Source: Hyphomonadaceae bacterium
Lineage (GTDB): Bacteria; Pseudomonadota; Alphaproteobacteria; Caulobacterales; Hyphomonadaceae
Direction: 5' to 3'
Length of the DNA stretch: 7,588 nt
NCBI GenBank assembly: GCA_030696545.1
Contig: JAUYSA010000410.1
Span: 1-7,588, forward strand
Below are positions 1 to 6,594 of the stretch, piece after piece. A program made the translations under genes and the position numbers. How positions within the stretch are numbered: the first letter of the stretch is position 1; every line of letters begins with the position of its first letter. Below the pieces are notes generated by a model. That model saw nothing but the letters and a program-made list of their open reading frames with translations, was not told where the DNA came from and made no database searches.

Positions 1-1570
1 CGTCGCGGCCCTGTGCATCGGCTGTGATGCGGATGGGGGCATTTTCGTTGGCTTGGGTGACGGTCCACATGCTGCGGGCGGAGCCGGTGAGCGGGGCGAC
101 ATCGGCGAGGCGGGCGAAGCGGGCCGAGCCGGAGAAATTCATGCGGCCGCTGGCGATGGCGTAGGTGCCGCGTGCCGAGACGTCGCCGGGCGAGCCGCGC
201 AGGGCGCCGGTGTAGATCTCAAGCGTTTGCGTCTTGAGGTTGATCTCGCCGCGCGTGGCGGCGGTGTAGCGGGCGGGGCGGAGATTCTGGAGCGCATCGA
301 CGCGGCCATTGTCGATTGTGGCGGCGGGGGCGTCCCACGAGATGGTCTGCCCGTCTTTGGCGATTGTGATCGGCGTGGCGATGCGGGCGGCGCCGCCGGA
401 GGGCCAGGCGATGCGCGTGGCTGTGACGTCGCCTTTCCAGGTGAAGTCGGTGAAGCCGATCAGGGTGAGGTCGCCGCTGCTGTCGAGCTTGCCGGCCATG
501 GGCGGGGCGACGGAGGCGAGGTCGAGGCCGGTGGTGGAGAGGCGAAAGGTTTCGGGGAGGGCGAAGGTTTCGAAGTTCATGGCGGCGGCGAGGTCGATCA
601 CGCCGGCGGGGGCGGTGAGCTTCAGCGTGGTGGGGGCCTGCGCGAGAGTGGCGAGGTCGGCGCGGGCTTCGAGTTTCACGGTGGCGCCTGCGCGCTCGAC
701 GAGCGGGGCGAGGAGGGGCCAGTTGGCGGCGGCGAGGTCTGCGGTGATGGTGGCTTGCGCGGCGTCGCGGGCGATGTCGAAGGAGGCGACCTGTTCTTCG
801 CCAAAGCGGAGCGTGGCGCCGCCGATGAACTGCGCGAGCGTGCCGTCGACGCGGCCGTTGAGGGCGATGGGTTGGTCTTCGGGGCCGTGCACGAGAGCGG
901 CGATCAGGCCGTCGGCGGGGCCGGTGACGGTGGCGGCGCCTTTGAGGACGCCGGTGGTGGACCATTCGGCGGTGATGTCGGCGCGATCGTTGGGTCCCTC
1001 CAGCGGGGACAGCATCAGCCTGGCGAAGCCGGATGCGTCGCGGCGGCGGGAGGCGCCGCCGGCGATCCTGTAGTGCGCGTCTGAGCCCATGATGCTGGGG
1101 TCGATGTGGAGATCGTCGATCGTGACCTCGTCGAGGCTGAGGCCGATGTCTGGCGCGGAGCCTTCTTCCGCCGATGCAGTGACGCGGGGCGCGCGCAGGA
1201 CATCGACGGTGGTGATGTTGATCTTCTGGATTTCGAGTTCGCCGGCGAACAGGCTGTCGGGCGTCCATTCGATGCGGGCGTCTTTGGCGCGCAGCCAGAC
1301 GCCTTCGTCATCGACGAGGGCGATGTCGGCGATGGTGGCGGCTTCGAGCGGATCGCCCTTGAGGCCCTGGATACGGACTGTGCCGAGCGGGCCGAGCTTG
1401 CGGCCGTCGATCTGCGAGGCGATGAAGGCGCGGCCGCTGTCGCTGGTGATCCAGAAGCGCAGCGTGACGGCGGCGGCGACGAGAACGAACGCCGCGATGA
1501 CGAGGCCGAGCGCGATGCGCAGCCAGAGGGGCAGCTTTCTGCGCGCGGGTTTGGGTGTTGCTTCTGCCAT
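1..1570 (-). CDS. tamB: TamB, translocation and assembly module inner-membrane component (N-terminal part, truncated by window edge)
   Basis: TamB spans the periplasm from the inner membrane to the TamA barrel and supports outer-membrane protein assembly and lipid transport. The frame opened by the ATG at 1570 runs without a stop to the left edge, giving 523 codons; family members usually exceed 1,000 residues, so the C-terminal DUF490 part lies outside. Residues 1-14 are basic (KPARRK) and residues 15-41 form one hydrophobic signal anchor (LWLRIALGLVIAAFVLVAAA). The segment at about 62-120 has the TamB pattern: strand-forming repeats, then DDEGVWLRA and EWTPDSLFAGELEI. The rest is repetitive amphipathic beta-strand sequence, as expected of the lipid-groove taco fold. 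The start shares one base with the tamA stop (TGATG), which suggests translational coupling; a weak AGG lies 7 nt upstream. The assignment rests on pattern plus adjacency to tamA. The C-terminus cannot be judged. Confidence 0.9.
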   Translation of the reverse strand, partial: MAEATPKPARRKLPLWLRIALGLVIAAFVLVAAAVTLRFWITSDSGRAFIASQIDGRKLGPLGTVRIQGLKGDPLEAATIADIALVDDEGVWLRAKDARIEWTPDSLFAGELEIQKINITTVDVLRAPRVTASAEEGSAPDIGLSLDEVTIDDLHIDPSIMGSDAHYRIAGGASRRRDASGFARLMLSPLEGPNDRADITAEWSTTGVLKGAATVTGPADGLIAALVHGPEDQPIALNGRVDGTLAQFIGGATLRFGEEQVASFDIARDAAQATITADLAAANWPLLAPLVERAGATVKLEARADLATLAQAPTTLKLTAPAGVIDLAAAMNFETFALPETFRLSTTGLDLASVAPPMAGKLDSSGDLTLIGFTDFTWKGDVTATRIAWPSGGAARIATPITIAKDGQTISWDAPAATIDNGRVDALQNLRPARYTAATRGEINLKTQTLEIYTGALRGSPGDVSARGTYAIASGRMNFSGSARFARLADVAPLTGSARSMWTVTQANENAPIRITADAQGRD

Positions 1571-3387
1571 CAGAACGCCTGTCCGATGGAGATATAGACC
1601 TGGAAGTCGGCGTCGCCTTCCTGTTTGTTCAGTGGCACTGCGATGTCTGCGCGCAGGGGGCCGAACGCAGTGTAGTAGCGCAGGCCGATGCCTGCGCCGT
1701 AGCTGAGCGTGTCGAGCGGCGGTTCGGTGTTGGAGCCGGCGGCGCCGCCATCGAGGAAGGCGACATAGCCGAGCGTGTCTGAGGCGCGGTAGCGGACCTC
1801 GGCGCTCATTTCCAGAAGTGAGCGGCCGCCGACGAGCTGGCCTGTGGAATCGCGCGGCGAGATCGACTGGTATTCGTAGCCGCGTACCGAGCCGCCGCCG
1901 CCGGCGAAGAACAGGCGATCAGGCGGCGCGCCGTTCGGGCCGATGATGGTGCCGAGGCGGCCGCGCAGGGCGCCGACGAATTCGCCCTCGGTGCCGAAGT
2001 CTGAATAGAGGCTGGCTTCGCCGCTGATGCGGCCATAGCCGATATTGGTGTCGCCATAGGTGAGGCCTGGCTCGACGGAGAGACGGGCGCGGAGGCCGTT
2101 GATGGGATCGAGAATGTCGCGGACGCCGACATATTCGGCGGTGGCGGAACTGGAGAGCACAAAGAGGTCGCGGCGGTCGTCGCCGAGTATGCGGGCCTGC
2201 GAGTCGAGGATGCTGGCGTAGCCTGCCTCAAGCCCGAGCGAGGCGCGAAGGCGGGGCGTGAGCTGTTCCTGCAGCGTGGCGCTGATGTTGGCGCCTGTCT
2301 GGTCGAAGGCGTCGGTTTCAAAATCCTCGATCTCGGCGCCGAGCGAGAGGATGCGGCCGTACTTGCCGATATGCGGGCGGCGGTAGGTCGTGCCCAGGCG
2401 GCGTTGAAGTGTGGCGACCTGGCCGGTGACGGTGATGCTGTCGCCCCAGCCGCTGAAGTTGCGTAGCTGCCATTCGCCATCGACGCCGACGCCTTCGCTG
2501 GTCGAGGCCGAGGCGCCGAGGGCGATGGTCTGGCGTTCGCGCTCCGTGAGTTCGACGATGACATCGCGCGGGCCAGCGGTGGCATCGACGGGCGGAGCGG
2601 TGTCGTCGAAGCGGACGGCGGCGGCGTTGAACAGGCCGGTCTCCGCGAGGCGGGCGCGGAATTCGTCCATCTTGGCGGGCGTGTAGTTTTCGTTGGCTTT
2701 CCACGGGCGCAGGTTTTCGATGAACGCCTGCTGCGTCACGTCGAGGCCGGAGATGCGGAGATTGCCGAACGAGGCGCGCAGGCCGGGACGAAGTTTGAAG
2801 GCGAGTTCGACCTCGCCGGTTGTGGCGTCGGCGAGTGCATCCACCGGATCGGCTTTCGCATCGGGATAGCCGGCGTTGCGCAGGCGCGCGACGAGCGCGT
2901 CGCCGGCTTCGATGACAGGCTGCGCGCGGGCTGGGATGCCGGGATCGAGCGGGGCGAGCAGGGTTTCGAGTTGCGCGCGCGTTGTCTCGTCCGGCGTTGC
3001 GTCGAGATAGTCGATGCGCGCGGACGCGTAGGTGAAGAGCGGTCCGGGCGTCACGTTCACGGCGCGGGTGAATGTGTCGACGCCTTCGGCGACGGGTTGG
3101 ACGTCGGCCTGGTAGTAGCCTTCGGATTCGAGGAAGGTCGCGACGAAGGTGGCGGTGCGTTCAGCCTGGCGGCGGGCTTCGAACAGGGTGGCGGGAGCGG
3201 GCTCTTCGCTCATGATCTGCTTGAGCTCGGTCTGCAGTTTTTCCGGCACGCCGAGGACGGGCACGCGGCCAGCGAGACCATTCCCCTGTTGCGCGAATGC
3301 GGAAGGTGTAGCGAGCAGGCACAGGCTCGCTATCAGGAGCCAAAGGACCCTGACGGCTCGACCTGCATGTCGTCCGCCGAACGCCAT
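1570..3387 (-). CDS. tamA: TamA, Omp85-family outer-membrane barrel of the translocation and assembly module
   Basis: This 605-residue Omp85 protein is close to the 577 residues of E. coli TamA. A signal peptide is visible at about 1-32 (basic AVR, hydrophobic VLWLLIASLCLLA, then PSAFA before QQ). Three POTRA-like modules follow at about 38-105, 108-200 and 203-283; the last contains the alternating pattern FGNLRISGL and DVIVELTERE. The 16-strand barrel occupies about 285-605. Its diagnostic Omp85 features are FFAGGGGSVRGYEY (VRGY at 501-504), the strand GGRSLLEMSAEVRYR (521-535), GLRYYTAFGPLRADIAVPL (about 568-586) and a C-terminal Phe. The start at 3387 is the first possible ATG because an in-frame TGA directly precedes it; no good Shine-Dalgarno is close, as AAGGGA lies about 19 nt upstream. 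dapE ends 164 bp upstream on the same strand with no clear terminator between, so co-transcription is possible. BamA is less likely because it carries five POTRA domains and is longer. Confidence 0.93.
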   Translation of the reverse strand: MAFGGRHAGRAVRVLWLLIASLCLLATPSAFAQQGNGLAGRVPVLGVPEKLQTELKQIMSEEPAPATLFEARRQAERTATFVATFLESEGYYQADVQPVAEGVDTFTRAVNVTPGPLFTYASARIDYLDATPDETTRAQLETLLAPLDPGIPARAQPVIEAGDALVARLRNAGYPDAKADPVDALADATTGEVELAFKLRPGLRASFGNLRISGLDVTQQAFIENLRPWKANENYTPAKMDEFRARLAETGLFNAAAVRFDDTAPPVDATAGPRDVIVELTERERQTIALGASASTSEGVGVDGEWQLRNFSGWGDSITVTGQVATLQRRLGTTYRRPHIGKYGRILSLGAEIEDFETDAFDQTGANISATLQEQLTPRLRASLGLEAGYASILDSQARILGDDRRDLFVLSSSATAEYVGVRDILDPINGLRARLSVEPGLTYGDTNIGYGRISGEASLYSDFGTEGEFVGALRGRLGTIIGPNGAPPDRLFFAGGGGSVRGYEYQSISPRDSTGQLVGGRSLLEMSAEVRYRASDTLGYVAFLDGGAAGSNTEPPLDTLSYGAGIGLRYYTAFGPLRADIAVPLNKQEGDADFQVYISIGQAF

Positions 3388-3551
3388 TCACACACTCACT
3401 GCCAGATCCCTTGAACGGGCCGGCATTCACATAGTTTGCCGCTGCGCAGGCGACAGGTCTCAGGTAGCAAGCATCACGCCGCGGCGACTTCATGGCGATG
3501 CGGGATTCACCATGTTGAGGGTGAGGTCGCGCCGGGTGGTGTCGCCAATCC

Positions 3552-4700
3552 TCAGGCAGCGGCGAAATAGCTGGCCAGGAGCCGGTAATATATCCGGCAA
3601 AGCGTTTCGATTTCGTCGACCGGGATGCACTCATCCACCTTGTGCGCCATTTCGTTGCGGACGCCGAGTTCCGCGACGGGGCAGACATCCTTGATGTAGC
3701 GGGCGTCCGAGGTTCCACCGCCGGTGGTGAGGGCGGGCTCGCGGCCTGTTTCGGCCTTCACGGCACTGACGATGATGTCGGTGAGTTTGCCGGGCTGGGT
3801 GTAGAAGGCTTCACCTGTGACGCGTTGGTCGACGGTTACGGTCACACCGCGCTCGGTAGTGCTGATCAGGTCGGTGATGCGCGCCATCAGCTGATCGCCG
3901 GTGTGGTTGGGGTTGAAGCGGATGTTGAACTTGGCGGTGGCCTGCGCCGGTATGACGTTGTGCGCGGCGTTACCGACATCGATCGTGGTGATCTCGAGGT
4001 TGGACGGCTGGAAGCCGGGACTACCGTTGTCGAGCTTCATGTCGCGCAGCTTCTGCAGCGCATCGAGAAGCACCGGCATCGGGTTGGCCGACTTCTCCGG
4101 ATAGGCCGCGTGGCCCTGCTTGCCGACAGCCTTGATGACGGCGTTGAGCGAGCCCCGGCGGCCGTTCTTGACGATGTCGGCGATGACATCTTCCGAGGTG
4201 GGTTCGCCCACGATGCAATGGTCGATGACTTCGCCATCGGCAATGATGGCGGGCAGGAGGCGGCGTGTGCCGTGAAGGCCGGGGCCTTCCTCGTCGCCCG
4301 TGATGAGCAGCGAGATCGAGCCTTGCGGCGCGCCGTGATCCGCAAGGTAGCGCGCAGCGGCGGCGACGAAGGCGGCGATCGCGCCCTTCATGTCGGACGT
4401 GCCCCGGCCATACATGACGCCATTGCGGATCTCCGCGCCGAAGGGATCAACCGTCCAGCCGGCGGCGTCGCCGATGGGGACGACATCCGTATGGCCAGCG
4501 AAACAGAAGTTCGGAGAGGCGCCGCCGAGGCGGGCGTAGAGATTGTCCACGCCATCGAAATGATAGCGCTTGGTGCGGAAGCCGAGCGATTCGAGGGCAT
4601 CGGCCAGCACATCCTGCGCACCATCGTGACAGGGGTTCACGGTAGGCTGGCGGATGAGGGCCTGAGCCAAGGCGATGGGATCGTGCAGGAAATCGGTCAT
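3552..4700 (-). CDS. dapE: Succinyl-diaminopimelate desuccinylase DapE
   Basis: DapE is a cytoplasmic di-zinc M20-family hydrolase. It converts N-succinyl-LL-2,6-diaminopimelate to LL-diaminopimelate plus succinate in the succinylase branch of lysine and peptidoglycan-precursor synthesis. The protein is 382 residues, a normal length. Aligned by motif to the characterised enzyme, the zinc ligands are H70 (FAGHTDVVP), D103 (GRGTSDMKG), E138 (GDEEGPG), E166 (VGEPTSE) and H353 (NEMAHKVDE), with D72 and E137 as the catalytic acid/base pair. GRRGSLNA and HAAYPEKSANPM (about 180-208) mark the dimerisation and substrate segment, and TGGGTSDARYI (326-336) is the DapE signature that separates it from ArgE and other M20 peptidases. 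All catalytic residues are intact. The start MTDFLHDPIALAQALIRQPT fits the family N-terminus, yet no Shine-Dalgarno precedes it and a candidate promoter ends only a few bases upstream. The gene is divergent from the OmpA-domain gene and upstream of tamA. Confidence 0.97.
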   Translation of the reverse strand: MTDFLHDPIALAQALIRQPTVNPCHDGAQDVLADALESLGFRTKRYHFDGVDNLYARLGGASPNFCFAGHTDVVPIGDAAGWTVDPFGAEIRNGVMYGRGTSDMKGAIAAFVAAAARYLADHGAPQGSISLLITGDEEGPGLHGTRRLLPAIIADGEVIDHCIVGEPTSEDVIADIVKNGRRGSLNAVIKAVGKQGHAAYPEKSANPMPVLLDALQKLRDMKLDNGSPGFQPSNLEITTIDVGNAAHNVIPAQATAKFNIRFNPNHTGDQLMARITDLISTTERGVTVTVDQRVTGEAFYTQPGKLTDIIVSAVKAETGREPALTTGGGTSDARYIKDVCPVAELGVRNEMAHKVDECIPVDEIETLCRIYYRLLASYFAAA

Positions 4701-4706
4701 GGCGGG

Positions 4707-4735
4707 GGTTTAGCAAGGGCCGGTAGTGCTGTGAA
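4707..4735 (-). promoter_or_regulatory. Candidate promoter of dapE (leaderless type)
   Basis: Read on the minus strand, TTCACAG (4735-4729), a 14-nt spacer and GCTAAACC (4714-4707) match 5 of 7 and 7 of 8 positions of the Caulobacter housekeeping consensus TTGACGS-N10-14-GCTANAWC. The -10 box ends 6 nt before the dapE ATG, so transcription would begin at or next to the start codon. This agrees with the lack of a ribosome binding site there. It is a prediction from consensus only. Confidence 0.45.
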
Positions 4736-4773
4736 GGAACCTGCGCGGGCTCAGGCACTTAAGCGGTAGTGCT
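4721..4773. repeat. 10-bp direct repeat CGGTAGTGCT in the divergent intergenic region
   Basis: CGGTAGTGCT occurs at 4721-4730 and again at 4764-4773, 43 bp from start to start. Copy 1 overlaps the spacer and -35 box of the candidate dapE promoter. Copy 2 abuts the candidate -35 box of the OmpA-domain gene and also forms a short inverted pair, GCACT (4756-4760) with AGTGC (4768-4772). A binding site for one regulator at both promoters is possible but unproven. Confidence 0.4.
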
Positions 4774-4802
4774 TGATCGGGGGGGCGTAAGGCCGGTATT
4801 AC
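4773..4802 (+). promoter_or_regulatory. Candidate promoter of the OmpA-domain gene
   Basis: TTGATC (4773-4778), an 18-bp spacer and TATTAC (4797-4802) each match 4 of 6 bases of the sigma-70 consensus. The predicted start of transcription would be near 4809, leaving a leader of about 45 nt. The box lies at a sensible distance from the well-marked start codon at 4855. This is a weak consensus-only call. Confidence 0.3.
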
Positions 4803-4805
4803 CGG
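4793..4805. promoter_or_regulatory. 13-bp palindrome covering the candidate -10 box (possible operator)
   Basis: CCGGTA (4793-4798) and TACCGG (4800-4805) are perfect inverted repeats around a single T. The palindrome covers the candidate -10 element TATTAC, the position where a repressor would block RNA polymerase. No regulator gene is in the window to connect to it. Confidence 0.35.
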
Positions 4806-4813
4806 AGGCGAAA

Positions 4814-4840
4814 CCCGGCTGTGGAGAACACCCGGCCGGG
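4814..4840 (+). promoter_or_regulatory. 5'-leader hairpin upstream of the OmpA-domain gene
   Basis: CCCGGC (4814-4819) can pair with GCCGGG (4835-4840) across a 15-nt loop, just upstream of the Shine-Dalgarno. An alternative is the 10-bp palindrome CCCGGCCGGG (4831-4840). Short GC stems are common in DNA of this composition, so a role in translation control is only a possibility. Confidence 0.2.
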
Positions 4841-4845
4841 AACCC

Positions 4846-4851
4846 GAGGAG
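4846..4851 (+). promoter_or_regulatory. Ribosome binding site of the OmpA-domain gene
   Basis: GAGGAG sits 3 nt before the ATG at 4855. It is the strongest Shine-Dalgarno in the window and fixes this start over the out-of-frame GTG at 4821. Confidence 0.75.
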
Positions 4852-4854
4852 ACG

Positions 4855-6243
4855 ATGGGCCAGACCCCCACCTCCAGCGACCGTTTCGCTCGCCCTGCCG
4901 CGCCGGGCGCGACGGGAATCGCCATTCCGGGCGGCCGGCCAGACAGGTTCAAGGAAAAGGCGGAGCGGGCAGGCGGGAAAAAGCCGGTCGCGAAACTGGA
5001 TCAGCCGAAGACCAAGCCGCTAACGTATGACGCATTTGCCGCGCAGAAGCGGCCGGGCGCCACACGGCAGGATCCGTTCGCGCGCCATAAGCCGCAGCCA
5101 CGGGTGGCGGGATTTGTTCCGGCTGTGGCAGCGCCTGCGCTGGCGGAAACCGAGGTCACGCGGGCGCCGCTTCATGTGGTCGCGGCGCAGCCCGTTGTGG
5201 CCAAGGCGGCGGTACAGCCGGCCGAGTTGAAATTAGAGGACGTGAAGCGCGAAGAAGTTCGGCGGACCCGGATGGGGAAATCTTCCTCGCTGGTGCTTGT
5301 CACCGGAGCGGCTGCTGAGCTTGCCGAAGTGGATGCGCCGCCGCGCCCGGCGCCGGCGACGGGCGATGTGCCGCCGGTCGCTCCTGCTGCTCCGGCGCCA
5401 GCCGCAGCTATGCCGCCGCTAGACATGCCTGCGCCGAAGCCGCGTTCGGGTAGCGGAGGCGGCGACGGTGGTGGTGATGGCGGGAAGACGGTTGCGCCGG
5501 TTCGCGAGCGGTCTTTCACGCAGGATGATCTGGTCGGCATCGTGTTCGGCCTCGCGGTGATCGCGATGCTGTTGCTGTGGCTGATGCGCGGCCAGGAAGA
5601 ATTGGCGGCAGACGACGATGCGATGGTGGGCACGCAGTTCGCGGCGACGGAGCCGATGGCTGCGCTGACGCCGCCGCCTGCGCCGCTGGTCGATCCGTTC
5701 GGCGATGCTGCGGTGGACCTGAAGCCGACGGGGCCGATCCCTGATCCGGTTGCCGAAGATCCGCTGGCCGGGGTTGTGCAGTCTGCTCCCGCTCCCGCGG
5801 CGCCTGTTGAGGCGGCGCCTGTCGCGCCAGCTGTTGCTGTGCCGGTGGCGATTGCGGATCGCACGATGCACGCATGGTTCTGCACGGCGGGCAGCGGGCT
5901 GACGAAAGCGTCGAAGGGCGCGCTCGACAGGGAGCTGTCGGAATTCAAGAGCGCGTTTGCGGGGCGCGAGCTGGTGGTGCGCGGCTATGCCGATACGCGC
6001 GGGACATCTGTGTTCAACTCGGCGCTGGGCGGCGAGCGGGCGAATGTGGTGGCGGACTTCCTGCGCACCAACGGGCTGACCGTTGTGGATGCGCGCGGGA
6101 TCGGCGAACTGGACGGGCTCGACGACAACCAGAACTGCGCGAACCAGCGTCGCGTGGACGTGTATGTGAAGGGTGGCCCGGGCGAGACGCCGAGCCGGAC
6201 ATGCGCGCCGGAGCCTGAAGTGGAAGAGCTGGTCTGCGGGTAG
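4855..6243 (+). CDS. Single-pass membrane protein with periplasmic OmpA-type peptidoglycan-binding domain
   Basis: The 462-residue product has no signal peptide. Residues 1-220 are low-complexity, rich in Pro, Ala, Lys and Arg, and end in a Gly/Asp run (200-210). One hydrophobic helix follows at about 226-244 (LVGIVFGLAVIAMLLLWLM), preceded by RERSF; the expected topology is N-terminus in the cytoplasm. A Pro/Ala-rich linker (about 250-335) leads to an OmpA C-terminal domain at about 337-440. It shows VVRGYADTRG with D380 (the expected diaminopimelate-binding Asp), the FNSALGGERANVVADFL helix, GIGELDG and QRRVDVYV (R432/R433, with Q431 where families usually have Asn). Four cysteines lie on the periplasmic side (C343, C427, C450, C461), enough for two disulfides. 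It probably anchors the inner membrane to peptidoglycan. MotB and TssL share the N-in plus OmpA-domain layout, but neither a MotB plug nor the TssL helical domain is recognisable. Its specific function is unknown. The start is fixed by GAGGAG. Confidence 0.85.
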   Translation: MGQTPTSSDRFARPAAPGATGIAIPGGRPDRFKEKAERAGGKKPVAKLDQPKTKPLTYDAFAAQKRPGATRQDPFARHKPQPRVAGFVPAVAAPALAETEVTRAPLHVVAAQPVVAKAAVQPAELKLEDVKREEVRRTRMGKSSSLVLVTGAAAELAEVDAPPRPAPATGDVPPVAPAAPAPAAAMPPLDMPAPKPRSGSGGGDGGGDGGKTVAPVRERSFTQDDLVGIVFGLAVIAMLLLWLMRGQEELAADDDAMVGTQFAATEPMAALTPPPAPLVDPFGDAAVDLKPTGPIPDPVAEDPLAGVVQSAPAPAAPVEAAPVAPAVAVPVAIADRTMHAWFCTAGSGLTKASKGALDRELSEFKSAFAGRELVVRGYADTRGTSVFNSALGGERANVVADFLRTNGLTVVDARGIGELDGLDDNQNCANQRRVDVYVKGGPGETPSRTCAPEPEVEELVCG

Positions 6244-6290
6244 GGGCGGCTGGCCGGCGTCCAATTGATATCTGGGCCGGCTCTATCCGC

Positions 6291-6396
6291 CGTGTTCCCC
6301 GCGAAGGCGGGGATCCAGCCCTCTTGAAAAAAGGGCGCGCGAAACACAAACGATCCCTACGCAGCATTCTGGATCCCCGCCTTCGCGGGGAACGCG
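6291..6396. repeat. Head-to-head pair of REP-like palindromes (BIME-like inverted repeat)
   Basis: Bases 6294-6318 and 6369-6393 are perfect 25-bp inverted repeats. The pairing extends to 6291-6396 with one G-U pair in RNA. Each arm is itself a hairpin: in the left arm TCCCCGC (6296-6302) pairs with GCGGGGA (6307-6313) around GAAG. The arm core GCGAAGGCGGGGATCCAG resembles intergenic palindromes widespread in proteobacterial genomes. The 50-bp interior holds a further imperfect hairpin (6318-6336). Transcripts of either strand would form a long stable stem, so a bidirectional terminator or RNA-end stabiliser is plausible. Confidence 0.8.
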
Positions 6397-6411
6397 GACT
6401 TGAAGGTCCGC
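6394..6411. repeat. Short perfect hairpin next to the REP-like pair
   Basis: GCGGAC (6394-6399) and GTCCGC (6406-6411) form a 6-bp stem with a 6-nt loop. It overlaps the outer end of the right REP-like arm by three bases, so the two structures compete. No T-tract follows on either strand. Confidence 0.45.
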
Positions 6412-6433
6412 TTGCAAAGTCGTGGGTGTGTGC

Positions 6434-6589
6434 CCCCCTCCGTCTCGCCGCGAAGACGCGGCGATCGTCGACGCGGCGCCTTGCCTCCACCAGTGCTTCG
6501 CACTGATGGAGGAAAGGCGCCGGTGGTTTGCCTCCCCATGCGAAGCAGGGGGAGGTGGATCGCACGCGGAGCGGGCGAGACGGAGGGGG
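6434..6589. repeat. 156-bp nested palindromic element with terminal inverted repeats
   Basis: The ends are perfect 16-bp inverted repeats (CCCCCTCCGTCTCGCC at 6434-6449, complement at 6574-6589). Inside are three hairpins. The first is an 8-bp stem, 6445-6452 with 6457-6464, loop AAGA. The second is a 23-position stem spanning 6474-6522 with only mismatches G6483/A6513 and C6490/A6506 and the loop TTC. The third is CCTCCCC (6531-6537) with GGGGAGG (6549-6555), with an inner TGC-GAA-GCA stem. The whole can be drawn as a cloverleaf. No clear target-site duplication flanks it and there is no coding capacity. It may be a non-autonomous mobile or REP-type intergenic repeat. Confidence 0.7.
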
Positions 6590-6594
6590 ATGCT

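Larger units (their letters stand above)
6244..6594. other. Convergent intergenic region without a gene, filled with palindromic repeats
   Basis: This 351-bp gap lies between two genes that converge on it. Short open frames exist on both strands but translate to Arg/Pro/Gly-rich strings that track the repeats (for example FPAKAGIQ on the minus strand), a known signature of intergenic palindromes misread as protein. Nearly everything from 6291 to 6589 can fold. No T-tract terminator is visible, so the hairpins may provide the 3' ends for both genes. Confidence 0.75.

Noticed and set aside
53..1084. 343-codon Gly/Ala-rich open frame on the plus strand
   Set aside because: It lies antisense to tamB. 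GC-rich codon use on the minus strand removes stops on the other strand, and the product is low-complexity with no recognisable domain.
219..1268. 349-codon minus-strand frame rich in Arg, His and Pro
   Set aside because: It is the shifted frame of tamB. The tamB frame gives a proper signal anchor and beta-repeat pattern; this one gives only low-complexity basic sequence.
3388..3551. Possible promoter or small gene between dapE and tamA
   Set aside because: The best boxes (for example GCTACCTG or TATGTG on the minus strand) match consensus poorly, and the short frames are out of phase with tamA and lack a ribosome binding site.
3642..4769. 375-codon open frame on the plus strand
   Set aside because: It is antisense across nearly all of dapE, whose catalytic motifs are intact. 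The translation shows no family features.
5172..5948. 258-codon Ser/Ala/Gly-rich frame on the minus strand
   Set aside because: It is antisense to the OmpA-domain gene and mirrors its Pro/Ala-rich linkers. There is no ribosome binding site or domain.
6252..6282. GCCGGC...GCCGGC stem as the terminator of the OmpA-domain gene
   Set aside because: It has a stem of only 6 bp, a 17-nt loop and no T-tract. The REP-like structure just downstream is a better candidate for the RNA 3' end.
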